Source: Pontibacter sp. HSC-36F09 (GTDB lineage Bacteria > Bacteroidota > Bacteroidia > Cytophagales > Hymenobacteraceae). Taken from it: a stretch of 64,000 nucleotides of DNA. A program made the translations under genes and the position numbers. Below are positions 44,687 through 53,423 of the stretch, in pieces. Position 1 is the stretch's first letter; every line of letters begins with the position of its first letter. The stretch spans positions 806,001 to 870,000 of the forward strand of contig NZ_JALKAA010000002.1 in the NCBI RefSeq assembly GCF_024171605.1. The letters are read 5' to 3'. A model generated the notes under the pieces. That model had not been told where the DNA came from and searched no databases. It worked only from the letters and a program-made list of their open reading frames with translations.

Positions 44687-44714
44687 CTGCAAAAAATATA
44701 CCGCAAAGCGGAGA

Positions 44715-45899
44715 TTACATTTTCTCGATCACCAGGGCAGAAGCACCGCCGCCGCCATTGCAGATACCGGTCACACCGATCTTGCCGCCTTTTTTGTCCA
44801 GCACGTTGCAAAGTGTGGTGACGATGCGGGCACCGGAAGCACCCAGTGGGTGACCCAGCGATACGGCACCGCCGAACACGTTCACGTTGCCGCCTTCCAG
44901 ACCAAGTTTCTGATTGTTGGCAATTGAAACCACAGAAAAGGCTTCGTTGATCTCGTAGAAGTCTACCTCCTCAGGCGATACGCCAGCGTTTTTCAGCGCC
45001 TTAGGTATAGCCAGTGATGGTGTCGTCGTGAACCAGATCGGATCCTGCTCGGCGTCCGCAAAGCCACGGATCTTGGCAATTGGCTTCACACCCAGTTCTT
45101 CCGCTTTCTCTTTGCTCATCAGCAACAGGGCGGCAGCACCGTCATTCAGGGTAGAGGCATTGGCAGCCGTTACCGTACCCGCTTTGTCGAACACAGGGCG
45201 CAGGCCGGCTATTTTATCAAAGCTTACTTTTTTGTATTCCTCATCTTCTGACACTACGATCGGGTCTTTGCCACGTTGCGGAATTTCAACCGGCACGATC
45301 TCGTCCTTCATCATACCGGCCTCGGCGGCAGCGGCTGATTTCTTGTAAGAACTGATCGCGTATTCGTCCTGCATTTCGCGGGTGATCTTCATCTCACGGG
45401 CAGTGTTCTCAGCGGCATTGCCCATGTGGAAGTCATTGTACACATCCCACAAGCCGTCTTTCAACAGGCCATCCGTCATCTGACCGTGACCCAACTTCGC
45501 ACCGAAGCGGGCTTTGTCCAGATAGAAAGGCACGTTCGACATGCTCTCCATACCGCCTGCCACAATGATGTCTTTGTGACCCAGCATGATGGCCTGCGCC
45601 GCAAACATGATCGCCTTTGTACCCGATGCGCATACCTTGTTCACAGTCGTACACTCTACTTCATAGCCCAGACCCGCCTTTACAGCCGCCTGACGCGCAG
45701 GAGCCTGACCCACGTTGGCCGACAGCACGTTGCCCATGATCACTTCCTGTACTAAACTCTTGTCAACACCGGCTCTCTCCAACGCACCTTTGATAGCGGC
45801 TGCTCCCAGTTCTGTGGCAGAAAGGCTGGCCAAAGCGCCGCCAAAGCTTCCGATCGGGGTACGTACAGCCGAGATTATATAAACTTCTTTCGTTTGCAT
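44715..45899 (-). CDS. acetyl-CoA C-acetyltransferase (thiolase)
   Basis: Thiolase of 394 residues that condenses or cleaves acetoacetyl-CoA. The nucleophilic C90 (VNKVCASGTKA), H350 (LGHPLGASGAR) and C380 (GICNGGGGASAL) are all in place. The N-terminus KEVYIISAVRTPIGSFGGALASLSATELG is typical of biosynthetic or degradative type II thiolases, as is NEAFSVV. It could serve fatty-acid/leucine breakdown or acetoacetyl-CoA synthesis; no HMG-CoA, PHB or beta-oxidation partner is adjacent, so the direction is undetermined. Cytoplasmic tetramer by family. Monocistronic, with a divergent S9 peptidase upstream. Confidence 0.95.
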   Translation of the reverse strand: MQTKEVYIISAVRTPIGSFGGALASLSATELGAAAIKGALERAGVDKSLVQEVIMGNVLSANVGQAPARQAAVKAGLGYEVECTTVNKVCASGTKAIMFAAQAIMLGHKDIIVAGGMESMSNVPFYLDKARFGAKLGHGQMTDGLLKDGLWDVYNDFHMGNAAENTAREMKITREMQDEYAISSYKKSAAAAEAGMMKDEIVPVEIPQRGKDPIVVSEDEEYKKVSFDKIAGLRPVFDKAGTVTAANASTLNDGAAALLLMSKEKAEELGVKPIAKIRGFADAEQDPIWFTTTPSLAIPKALKNAGVSPEEVDFYEINEAFSVVSIANNQKLGLEGGNVNVFGGAVSLGHPLGASGARIVTTLCNVLDKKGGKIGVTGICNGGGGASALVIEKM

Positions 45900-46180
45900 A
45901 AGATTGTGTCTAATAGTTTTATAGTGTGAAATTATCAGGATTCGAGCGGAAAACCAAACAATCGTTAGGTAAATGACCTATGAATGGTTTAATGACTTCA
46001 TTGTTAAATTGTTGATCCTTGGAAAGTGGATTCACAGCATGTAAATGTTGCTGCGAAACCTTGCGACTTTAAACCTTCTTGATAGAGCAACCTCTAAAGC
46101 TATAACGCGCGCACGCGCAAAATAATTTGTACATTTAGAGAACCAATCAAAACCGCTAACCGATAGTCAAACCTTTTACA

Positions 46181-49087
46181 ATGAAGAAATTCTTATTGTT
46201 GATGGCGTTGTTCGGAGCCGGCCTCAGTCAGGCGCAGGCACAACAGCAAGCCACCAAAAAACCACTCACCCACGACGTATACGATAGCTGGAAAGGCGTA
46301 GCCGGAGACAAACTCTCTAACAACGGCCAGTACGTGCTTTTTAACGTCGATCCGCAGGAAGGCGATGGCGCCCTCTACATCCGAAACTACGCCAGCAAGG
46401 CCATACGGGAGTTCGCCCGCGGCACCAAAGCGGAGTTTACCAATGATAGCCGCTACGCTGTTTTCCAGATCAGGCCGGAGTATAACACCGTACGTGAGCT
46501 CAAGCTAAAGAAGAAAAAAGGCGATGACCTGCCGAAGGACTCCCTGGCGATCGTGGCACTGGAGAACATGAGCGTGGTGAAAGTGCCGCGCGTGAAATCC
46601 TACAAGCTGCCAAAGGAGGGAAACAACTGGGTAGCCTATCAATTGGAGAAACCGGCTCCGGCGAAAAAGGAAGCAGTTAAAAAAGGAGAACCGAAAACAG
46701 AGCCCGCTATACCTGAAACTCCGAAGACCGAGCCTGCCAAAACAGCTGCCGCAAAACCCGCTGCCAAGCCAAAGCAAAAGAAGTCAGAAGGCACAGAGCT
46801 GGTTGTGCGTAACCTGCAAAGTGGACAAGAGCACCGCTTCAACCGCGTGGTGGATTACGTGTTCTCCGAAAAGGGCAACATGCTCTACTTTGTGAAGGAC
46901 GAACTTGACTCGCTGCACACGGCTGGAGTTTACGCCTTCAGCACAGCAGACCTCAAAGTAATGCCGATCGACACGGGCAAGGTGACTTACACAGGCATCA
47001 GCACCGACAAAGCAGGCGAGCAGCTGGCCTATGTAGCAACCACCGACACTGTAGGAGCGGAGCTGCGTTATTTTAACCTCTACCACTGGAACAAGAAAGA
47101 TAATAAAGCAGTTACGCTGGCCGATACGGTAACCAAAGGAATGCCTGCGGCCTGGATGGTGAGCGAACATGGCAACCTGCGCTTTTCGGAAGATGGCCGC
47201 CGTTTGTTCTTTGGCACTTTCCCGCGCCCGACCCGCTTCGAAAAAGACACCACCAAACTCGAGGAGGAAAAAGTGAGCCTCGACATCTGGGGTTACAAAG
47301 ATCCGCTGATCCAGCCGATGCAGCTCAAACAGTTAACCCGCGACCAGAAGCGTTCTTTCCTGGCCATGTACGACCTGCGCGGCAAGAAAATGCAGCAGCT
47401 GGCCACCCTCGAAATGCCCGACGTATACCTGGACGCTTATGGCCAGGCAGACGTAGCCCTTGGTGTGAGCGATGAGAAGTACAAAGTAACCATCGGGTAT
47501 GACACCCCAACCCGCAAAGACGCCTACCTGATCGATCTGAAAAAAGGAACAGCCAAGCAGATACTGAAAGAAACAAGAGGGATGCCGCGCCTGTCGCCAC
47601 AGGGTGCTTACGTATATTGGTACGAGCCAACCGACAGCAGCTGGCACGCCATGACAACCAAAGGCGGAGCTAACATTAACCTGACCAAGCGCATCGGTTT
47701 GCCATTTTATGAAGAGGACAATGACGTGCCTGCTTTGCCTGGCTCCTACGGAACAGCTGGCTGGGTAGAAAAGGACAACGCCTTGCTGGTGTACGACCGC
47801 TTCGACATCTGGAAGCTGGACCCAAGTGGCAAAAAAGCTCCTGAGAACCTGACCGACAAGTATGGCCGTACCAACAAACTGCGTCTGCGCTACGAACAAC
47901 TCGACAACGAAGAGAAATTTATACCTGCCGATGCCACGCTATACCTGAGCGCCTTTAATCTGACTGACAAGTCCTCCGGTTTCTTCCGCGATTATGTAAG
48001 CAAAACAGCACAGCCTGAAAAACTGGTGATGAGCCCGCACGGCTATACCTCATTTAAGAAAGCCAAAAACAGCGACCGCATCACGTTCCGCCGTGGCTCT
48101 TTCCGGGAGTATAACGACCTCTATACCTCCGACCTGAGCTTTGCCAATGTGGAAAAGCTGAGTGATGCCAATCCGCAGATGAAGGACTACCTGTGGGGCA
48201 ATGTGGAACTGGTGAACTGGAAGTCGACGGACGGTATACCTTTGGAGGGCCTCCTGTACAAGCCTGAGAATTTTGATTCGAAGAGAAAGTACCCGATGAT
48301 GGTGTACTTCTACGAGCGCTCTTCTGACGGCATACACAACCACCGTATACCTGCGCCGAGTGCCTCTACCATCAACATCCCATACTTCGTGAGCAACGAT
48401 TACCTTGTGTTCGTGCCAGACATCGTGTATACCGAGGGCTATCCAGGCGAGAGCGCCATGGACTGCATCATACCGGGTGTGCAGAGCGTCGTGGCACAAG
48501 GCTTCGTGGATGATAAGAATATGGCCTTGCAGGGACAGAGCTGGGGCGGTTACCAGATCGCTTACATGGTGACCCGCACCAACATGTTTAAGGCTGCGAT
48601 GGCCGGCGCGCCGGTGTCGAACATGACGAGTGCTTATGGCGGTATACGCTGGGGTACAGGCCTGAGCCGTCAGTTCCAGTATGAGCGCACGCAGAGCCGA
48701 ATTGGCGGTACGTTATGGGAAAAGCCGATGCAGTTCATCGAGAACTCACCGCTCTTCTTCGCTGACCGCGTGAAGACACCTTTACTGATCATGCATAACG
48801 ACCAGGACGGTGCCGTGCCGTGGTATCAGGGCATCGAGTTTTTTATGGCGCTCCGCCGTCTTGAGAAGCCGGTATGGATGCTCGTGTACAATGGCGAAGA
48901 CCACAACCTGGTGCAGCGCAACAACCGCAAAGACCTGTCGGTGCGCATGTCGCAGTTCTTCGACCATTACCTGAAAGGCGCTCCGGCACCGAAGTGGATG
49001 GACCAGGGTGTGCCGACTCTGCTCAAGGGCAAAGACTATGGCTTTGAACTGACGGAGCCGCAGGTCTCTTCTGCGCCAAAGGAATAG
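46181..49087 (+). CDS. secreted S9-family (prolyl oligopeptidase-like) peptidase
   Basis: A 968-residue exported serine peptidase. It has a signal peptide (MKKFLLLMALFGAGLSQAQAQ) and an N-terminal beta-propeller-like region of about 30-690, interrupted by a Lys/Pro/Ala/Glu-rich linker near 160-205. A C-terminal alpha/beta-hydrolase domain follows with S787 (QGQSWGGYQ), D876 (HNDQDGAVPW) and H908 (NGEDHNL). The propeller is unusually long and the charged insert is atypical for DPP-type enzymes. It probably cleaves peptides in the periplasm. Peptide import or nutrient scavenging is the likely context, inferred. No C-terminal T9SS domain was seen. Confidence 0.92.
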   Translation: MKKFLLLMALFGAGLSQAQAQQQATKKPLTHDVYDSWKGVAGDKLSNNGQYVLFNVDPQEGDGALYIRNYASKAIREFARGTKAEFTNDSRYAVFQIRPEYNTVRELKLKKKKGDDLPKDSLAIVALENMSVVKVPRVKSYKLPKEGNNWVAYQLEKPAPAKKEAVKKGEPKTEPAIPETPKTEPAKTAAAKPAAKPKQKKSEGTELVVRNLQSGQEHRFNRVVDYVFSEKGNMLYFVKDELDSLHTAGVYAFSTADLKVMPIDTGKVTYTGISTDKAGEQLAYVATTDTVGAELRYFNLYHWNKKDNKAVTLADTVTKGMPAAWMVSEHGNLRFSEDGRRLFFGTFPRPTRFEKDTTKLEEEKVSLDIWGYKDPLIQPMQLKQLTRDQKRSFLAMYDLRGKKMQQLATLEMPDVYLDAYGQADVALGVSDEKYKVTIGYDTPTRKDAYLIDLKKGTAKQILKETRGMPRLSPQGAYVYWYEPTDSSWHAMTTKGGANINLTKRIGLPFYEEDNDVPALPGSYGTAGWVEKDNALLVYDRFDIWKLDPSGKKAPENLTDKYGRTNKLRLRYEQLDNEEKFIPADATLYLSAFNLTDKSSGFFRDYVSKTAQPEKLVMSPHGYTSFKKAKNSDRITFRRGSFREYNDLYTSDLSFANVEKLSDANPQMKDYLWGNVELVNWKSTDGIPLEGLLYKPENFDSKRKYPMMVYFYERSSDGIHNHRIPAPSASTINIPYFVSNDYLVFVPDIVYTEGYPGESAMDCIIPGVQSVVAQGFVDDKNMALQGQSWGGYQIAYMVTRTNMFKAAMAGAPVSNMTSAYGGIRWGTGLSRQFQYERTQSRIGGTLWEKPMQFIENSPLFFADRVKTPLLIMHNDQDGAVPWYQGIEFFMALRRLEKPVWMLVYNGEDHNLVQRNNRKDLSVRMSQFFDHYLKGAPAPKWMDQGVPTLLKGKDYGFELTEPQVSSAPKE

Positions 49088-49111
49088 TTGAAAAACTTAT
49101 ACCTGAACTAG

Positions 49112-49142
49112 AAAAGAGCCGCCCCAGGGTGGCTCTTTTTTT
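49112..49142 (+). terminator. terminator of the S9 peptidase gene
   Basis: AAAAGAGCC at 49112-49120 pairs with GGCTCTTTT beginning at 49131; the stem continues inward through GCCC/GGGT and is followed by a long T run. It also faces the convergent thioesterase gene. Confidence 0.82.
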
Positions 49143-49163
49143 ATCCGTATACCTGCAAGGTTG

Positions 49164-49622
49164 CTATACCTGTGTGTCAGTTTCCCAGCCCGGCAAGTTC
49201 TCCCATGGCTGAGCAGTCCGCATAAACTGTCCGGTCCCGAAAGCTACTTCCTTACCGCGTTCATTGTACAAGGTAGCCTCTGCTACAAACAGACTTTTGC
49301 CCACAGAGCGCACCGTGCCCACGGCTCTCAGGGTGCCGGAATTTACCGGGCGCAGCAGATTGATCTGGAACGAAGATGTCACGATAAACACATCCGTTAC
49401 GAGTGAGGCTACAGCAAAGTAGGCGGCGTCATCGAGCAGTTTGAAGTAGGTTGCCCCGTGGATAGCCTGAGCCCCATGAAAGTATTTTGGATCTACCGGA
49501 AGCGTAATCTCGGCCTTGCCATACGCCACCCCGATATCGCTGCCGCTAAATAACTGCTGTACATTGGCGCTTAGGTATAGCTGCTCTAGTTTCCGGTAAT
49601 GCGCTTCGGGTATGGTAGACAT
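49164..49622 (-). CDS. PaaI-type hotdog thioesterase
   Basis: A 152-residue single hotdog domain from the ATG at 49622 (MSTIPEAHYRKLEQLYLSANVQQLF); a long upstream in-frame stretch to 49790 is not family-like. The hotdog core reads GKAEITLPVDPKYFHGAQAIHGATYFKLLDDAAYFAVASL, with HGAQAIHGATYF resembling the PaaI HGG-type catalytic segment. VTSSFQINLLRPVNSGTLRAVGTVRSVGKSLFVAEATLYNERGKEVAFGTGQF follows. Acyl-CoA hydrolysis is likely, substrate unknown. A GGGCAATTGCC palindrome lies 38 nt upstream of the start on the minus strand. Confidence 0.85.
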   Translation of the reverse strand: MSTIPEAHYRKLEQLYLSANVQQLFSGSDIGVAYGKAEITLPVDPKYFHGAQAIHGATYFKLLDDAAYFAVASLVTDVFIVTSSFQINLLRPVNSGTLRAVGTVRSVGKSLFVAEATLYNERGKEVAFGTGQFMRTAQPWENLPGWETDTQV

Positions 49623-49659
49623 GCTGAGTTTTTTGCGCAAGTATACGCAATGCAGATCA

Positions 49660-49670
49660 GGCAATTGCCC
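49660..49670 (-). promoter_or_regulatory. GGGCAATTGCC palindrome upstream of the PaaI-type thioesterase
   Basis: GGCAATTGCC at 49660-49669 with a following C at 49670, so GGGCAATTGCC in the gene's direction. It is identical to elements before the DEAD-box and VWA genes. No matching -7 box was found here. Confidence 0.35.
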
Positions 49671-49827
49671 TTTTATGGAAGAAAGAAAAGGCAAGGAGTG
49701 ATGGAATGTTTGTATCTTCGCTTTAGGTGAGGTATAGCTGTGTGAACGCATTGTGGAAACAGTAAAACGGAACAGGCATTCCTCTCTCAATTTTACGAAA
49801 GCAAAACAGGAATAAAAAAATACGATT

Positions 49828-50169
49828 ATGTCAGAAGAATTGAAACAGTGTCCTAAATGTAGTTCACCTTATGGCTATGCGATGGGCGAAGAACTTTACG
49901 CTTGTCCGGAATGCGGCAACGAATGGAATCCGGCTGAAGAGGAACAAGAAGCAGGCTTGAAAGTAGTGGATGCAAACGGTAACCAACTCCAGGACGGCGA
50001 CACGGTTGTGGTGATAAAAGATTTGCCGGTGAAAGGTGCTCCGAAACCAGTGAAAGCGGGAACAAAAGTGAAGAATATCCGCCTGACCGACGGTGATCAT
50101 AACATCGACTGTAAAATAGATGGCTTCGGGTCTATGGGGCTCAAATCTGAGTTTGTAAGAAAAGCTTAA
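49828..50169 (+). CDS. yjdM: zinc-ribbon protein YjdM (PhnA family)
   Basis: A 113-residue cytoplasmic protein. The N-terminal zinc ribbon has CPKC and CPECGNEW (residues about 8-33). The C-terminal SH3-like PhnA domain reads [71 protein letters not shown]. This matches YjdM, formerly called PhnA; despite the old name there is no sound link to phosphonate breakdown. It is followed at 38 nt by an SRPBCC gene on the same strand. Confidence 0.93.
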   Translation: MSEELKQCPKCSSPYGYAMGEELYACPECGNEWNPAEEEQEAGLKVVDANGNQLQDGDTVVVIKDLPVKGAPKPVKAGTKVKNIRLTDGDHNIDCKIDGFGSMGLKSEFVRKA

Positions 50170-50207
50170 TCAGTAGGCGAAAATAGGCGGGCTGGGGTCA
50201 GAATTAT

Positions 50208-50645
50208 ATGGTAAATGTTTTCACTGAAATAGACATTAATAGACCACTTTTCGAAGTGTCAGCTTATGCTGCGGATCCGGATAATGCGCCGGCGTGGTAT
50301 GATAATATCAAGTCGGTGGAATGGAAGAAGTCGAAGCCCCTGGTTGTCGGTTCGCAGGTAGCTTTCGTCGCTCATTTTCTGGGTCGAAGGCTCTCCTATA
50401 CCTACGAAATTGTAAGCTATGTTCCGGGGCAAAAAATAGTGATGCGAACGGCCGAAGGACCATTCCCGATGGAAACCACCTATACCTGGGAGGCGATCGA
50501 TGCGGGCAGCACCCACATGACCCTGCGCAATGCAGGACAGCCATCCGGGTTCTCTAAAGTGTTCGCTCCCTTCATGGCAACCATGATGCGTAAAGCCAAT
50601 GGCAAAGATCTGAAAAAGCTAAAGGTAATTCTGGAAAACAGCTAG
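50208..50645 (+). CDS. SRPBCC (START-like) family protein
   Basis: A 145-residue polyketide-cyclase/START-like fold. [39 protein letters not shown] opens it, with the typical W-y-d-n-i. [54 protein letters not shown] follows, with a C-terminal helix. The family binds hydrophobic ligands in a large cavity; the ligand is unknown. Cytoplasmic. It is followed 31 nt later by a VOC gene, and the two with yjdM may form a short operon. Confidence 0.85.
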   Translation: MVNVFTEIDINRPLFEVSAYAADPDNAPAWYDNIKSVEWKKSKPLVVGSQVAFVAHFLGRRLSYTYEIVSYVPGQKIVMRTAEGPFPMETTYTWEAIDAGSTHMTLRNAGQPSGFSKVFAPFMATMMRKANGKDLKKLKVILENS

Positions 50646-50676
50646 ATCTTATACCTTGAGCAAAGAAGCCCTACAG

Positions 50677-51066
50677 ATGGAATACCCCTACGGACCCGGC
50701 ATCAACCACATCGAATTCTGGGTGAAAAACCTGGAGGAAACGGTGCGGTTCTATAGCGAATTATTTCCTTTGATTGGCTGGCGTGCACTCAACCAAACTT
50801 CTTTTAGCAGCGGGCAGCAAGAAATCTATTTCAAAGAAATGCCAATCGCCCTTCATGAAAGTCTGGGTGTGCGGCATATCTGTTTCCATGCCATTAGCCC
50901 GGAGGTGGTAGATGCGGTGGGAGCGTGGTTGCACCGGCAAAACGCTGACATTATCCGGGGGCCGCTAGAGATGTCGCACTACAGCGCAGGTTACTATACC
51001 GTCGATTTTCGTGACCCGAATGGCTTTGTGCTGGAGGTAGCGCATACCCCCAATGCAAGGCTTTAA
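50677..51066 (+). CDS. VOC family (glyoxalase/dioxygenase-like) protein
   Basis: A 129-residue vicinal-oxygen-chelate protein. GINHIEFWVKNLEETVRFYSELFPLIGW opens the fold. VRHICFHAISPEVVDAVGAWLHRQNADIIRGPLEMSHYSAGYYTVDFRDPNGFVLEVAHTP closes it, with metal-ligand-like H and E residues (NHIEF, VRHICF, LEVAH). I start at the ATG 50677; an in-frame TTG at 50656 would add seven residues. The substrate cannot be inferred. Co-directional with the SRPBCC gene and ended by a terminator at 51099. Confidence 0.85.
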   Translation: MEYPYGPGINHIEFWVKNLEETVRFYSELFPLIGWRALNQTSFSSGQQEIYFKEMPIALHESLGVRHICFHAISPEVVDAVGAWLHRQNADIIRGPLEMSHYSAGYYTVDFRDPNGFVLEVAHTPNARL

Positions 51067-51098
51067 AGTAGGCTCGTCAGCAGTCTAAAAAAAACAAA

Positions 51099-51118
51099 GG
51101 CAGCTATTACTAGCTGCC
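51099..51118. terminator. terminator after the VOC gene
   Basis: GGCAGCTA (51099-51106) and TAGCTGCC (51111-51118) pair perfectly over TTAC. CGTTTTC follows on the right and an A-rich run precedes it, so it can also act for the opposite strand. Confidence 0.7.
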
Positions 51119-51235
51119 CGTTTTCATAGTTATATTTTGTGCTATGAGTTCCTTATACTCCTATTCCAAAACTATGTTTTGACGAGGTCACGAATTATTG
51201 TTGACGAGCTTTTTTGCCTCGCCGGCATACCTTGT

Positions 51236-51742
51236 TTACGGCTGTAGCACAGGCGCCATTCGCAGTTCTTTTACGCGGTCCTCGAAGTACTCTGCAGGTT
51301 TTCCTACCCCCAATATTGCCACGCTGCTAAACAGGGTTGTGAGCTCTTCACTGTGCTCTGCTTTCAGACCTTTGCGTATGTCAACGTAAGTAAATCGCGT
51401 CCAGATCACCGAGATGATCGCACCTGTTTTCGGGTCAACCATCTGGCCTTCCATCATCAGGTCAGAACTGCTATACCAGCGCAGACAAGTCCTGATCGTC
51501 ACCGTTTCCATAAACTTCACTTCACGCAGGTAAGCGAGCTGGTTAGAGGCGACCACCCAGGCCTTACCTGTCGTTTTCCCCAGTGCATAAATGTCCAGGT
51601 CATAGTTGTCGCGCAGCTGATCCTCCCGTGCATTCAGGTAGTAATCGATGTAGCGGCCATTGTTCAAGTGACCAAATGGGTCGCAGTCCTCGAAGCGGAT
51701 CAGGGCCTTACTTTCCAATACTTTGGCATACTCTTTTTTCAT
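51236..51742 (-). CDS. 4HBT-type acyl-CoA thioesterase
   Basis: A 168-residue hotdog protein. The 4-hydroxybenzoyl-CoA thioesterase signature is RFEDCDPFGHLNNGRYIDYYLNAREDQL (Asp-x-x-G-H-x-N-N). VASNQLAYLREVKFMETVTIRTCLRW and MMEGQMVDPKTGAIISVIWTRFTYVDIRKG follow. It should hydrolyse an acyl-CoA in the cytoplasm; the chain is unknown. A perfect ACCGATCGGT palindrome lies 22 nt upstream of the start and recurs, with one change, before the TetR gene. The thioesterase is therefore a likely target of that regulator. Confidence 0.88.
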   Translation of the reverse strand: MKKEYAKVLESKALIRFEDCDPFGHLNNGRYIDYYLNAREDQLRDNYDLDIYALGKTTGKAWVVASNQLAYLREVKFMETVTIRTCLRWYSSSDLMMEGQMVDPKTGAIISVIWTRFTYVDIRKGLKAEHSEELTTLFSSVAILGVGKPAEYFEDRVKELRMAPVLQP

Positions 51743-51761
51743 AGAAATTGATTTTTAAAAA

Positions 51762-51775
51762 AGACCGATCGGTTT
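51762..51775. promoter_or_regulatory. TetR-type operator upstream of the thioesterase
   Basis: ACCGATCGGT at 51764-51773 is a perfect 10-bp palindrome within AGACCGATCGGTTT, between the TetR stop and the thioesterase start. It differs by one base from the palindrome before the TetR gene, as expected for sites of one repressor. Confidence 0.6.
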
Positions 51776-51793
51776 ATTTAAGGTTAAAAAAAA

Positions 51794-52402
51794 TTAGGTT
51801 AATAATTCAGACTCAAGCATGTGCTCCAACTGAGAAATAACCGTGTTGAGGTATTTGTTATCGCCGTAGGCTTTTGAAACCATCACACCGCCTTCAATCA
51901 TGCTCACAAACAGAATAGAAAACCTCTGTGCGTCCGCTTCCGGTCTGAACTCACCACTCGCTATACCTTGCAGTACAATATTGGCGACGGCCTTATGAAG
52001 CCGGTTAAGCACTTTAACAACACTTGCCCGCAGCAGCGGATTGGTATCATCAGCTTCTACGGACGTGTTCAAAACAGGGCAACCCCCTTGAACAGGAGGC
52101 GAAAAAAGGTAGGTTCTATAAAACTGCAGAATAGCTTGCAGCTTATCCGAAGCGCTTTCCTTACTTGCTATTCGCTCCCCAATCATACGGGTAATGATGC
52201 CGGACGCATGTTCAAAAGCAGCCAGGGCAATTTCCTCTTTGCTCTCAAAATGACCATAAATTCCTCCTTTCGTCAGTCCGGTGGCAGCCATAATGTCCTG
52301 CATAGACGTGCCGGCAAAGCCCTTCTGGTTGAAGAGGGGAGCTGACTGCGTTATAATAAGCTGGCGTGTGCGTTCTGATTTAGATAAGGCTGTATCCATC
52401 AT
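51794..52402 (-). CDS. TetR/AcrR-family transcriptional regulator
   Basis: A 202-residue repressor. The N-terminal TetR helix-turn-helix is clear (SERTRQLIITQSAPLFNQKGFAGTSMQDIMAATGLTKGGIYGHFESKEEIALAAFEHA). The C-terminal ligand-binding helices include FYRTYLFSPPVQGGCPVLNTSVEADDTNPLLR, where GGCP-L is typical of the YcdC/AcrR-like group. The ligand is unknown. AAACCAATCGGTTT lies 20 nt upstream of the start and a near-identical palindrome lies in front of the downstream thioesterase, so autoregulation plus control of that gene is likely. The thioesterase follows 51 nt after its stop. Confidence 0.92.
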   Translation of the reverse strand: MMDTALSKSERTRQLIITQSAPLFNQKGFAGTSMQDIMAATGLTKGGIYGHFESKEEIALAAFEHASGIITRMIGERIASKESASDKLQAILQFYRTYLFSPPVQGGCPVLNTSVEADDTNPLLRASVVKVLNRLHKAVANIVLQGIASGEFRPEADAQRFSILFVSMIEGGVMVSKAYGDNKYLNTVISQLEHMLESELLT

Positions 52403-52421
52403 GCTTTTGAATACGCGAAAT

Positions 52422-52435
52422 AAACCAATCGGTTT
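52422..52435. promoter_or_regulatory. TetR-type operator upstream of the TetR gene
   Basis: AAACCAATCGGTTT at 52422-52435 is an imperfect palindrome that matches the ACCGATCGGT site at 51764-51773 in nine of ten core bases. It sits 20 nt before the regulator's start, consistent with autorepression. Confidence 0.55.
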
Positions 52436-52454
52436 TTAATTTCCAAACAAGTGT

Positions 52455-53423
52455 TTACCAATCCGGTTTGGTAGGGTCAGGTTTTCGAGTCGCTTTTTTG
52501 GGTAATTGCTGGATATACTGTTGTTCTGCACTACGCATGGCTTCCAGCATCAAACGGGCTTTTTCGGGGTTGATGTTGTGCTGTTGCAGCCGGTTGTTTC
52601 TGGTCTGTGCCCGTTGTTCTGCATCAGAAAGCGGTTCTGCGCTTCGGCTCCGCTCCGGCCGTTTCGGGTCGAAGTTGCTCTCGGGGTTCATGCCTTGCGT
52701 CTCACCGGGTTCCTGACCGCTGATCTCCTGTTTCTCAGCCGACTTGCCATTTTCCTTTCCATCCTGCTCCTGACCAGCTCCTCCCTGCTCTTGCTGTTGC
52801 CCCTGGTCATCTTGCTCGGCTTTATCTACTTCGGCCTCCTGGTCGCCTTCGCTGTCGGGGTTTTTACGGGGCTGTTCCACCTGCTCTTCCTCTTCGGGTT
52901 TCTGTTGCTGCGGTTTCGGTTGGTTTTGGGCCGCTTGCTGATCGGCAGGCAAGACCTCGTCTTCTTCATCGGCCTGGGCCAGTTCAGGACGCTCTTCCAG
53001 TAGTTTTTGAATCAGCTCGAAGTTATACCTGGCCGCTTCATTGCCCGGCTCCACGATCAGCGTTTGGCGAAAGTAGGAGAGGGCCTGCTTGTACTTTTTG
53101 CTTTGCGCGGAAATAGCCCCCAGCTGTAGAAGCGAAACCGCTTTGATGTGGCGGGTGGCATGGTTGGCCAGCAAGGTATACTGCTGCTGCGCTTTCTGTA
53201 GCTCACCTATCCGGAAATAAGCATGCCCCAGGTTAAGCCGTACCTGGTCATCCTGCACATCGAGGTCTTCGAGCAGATATTCGTAGGAGGCCACAGCTTC
53301 AATGTAATTTCCGCGCTTATAAGCCGCCGCAGCCAGGTCTGCGTGTTCGTTCATGAGCGAGATAGAGCGCAGCCCCCCCGACAGAAACTCGATAAACAGT
53401 ATAACCGCCACGAATGCCTTCAT
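52455..53423 (-). CDS. TPR protein of Bat (aerotolerance) type
   Basis: A 322-residue protein. It has a hydrophobic N-terminus (about 1-20, signal/anchor), TPR-like repeats about 25-150 (AYKRGNYIEAVASYEYLL, LGHAYFRIGELQKAQQQYTLL, KYKQALSYFRQTLIVEPGNEAARYNFEL), a long Gln/Glu/Lys-rich low-complexity stretch about 155-260, and a conserved end (NINPEKARLMLEAMRSAEQQYIQQLPKK). This is the layout of BatC/BatE partners of Bat VWA proteins. It overlaps the VWA gene by 4 nt (ATGA), so they are coupled. The remaining bat genes are not adjacent. Confidence 0.82.
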   Translation of the reverse strand: MKAFVAVILFIEFLSGGLRSISLMNEHADLAAAAYKRGNYIEAVASYEYLLEDLDVQDDQVRLNLGHAYFRIGELQKAQQQYTLLANHATRHIKAVSLLQLGAISAQSKKYKQALSYFRQTLIVEPGNEAARYNFELIQKLLEERPELAQADEEDEVLPADQQAAQNQPKPQQQKPEEEEQVEQPRKNPDSEGDQEAEVDKAEQDDQGQQQEQGGAGQEQDGKENGKSAEKQEISGQEPGETQGMNPESNFDPKRPERSRSAEPLSDAEQRAQTRNNRLQQHNINPEKARLMLEAMRSAEQQYIQQLPKKATRKPDPTKPDW

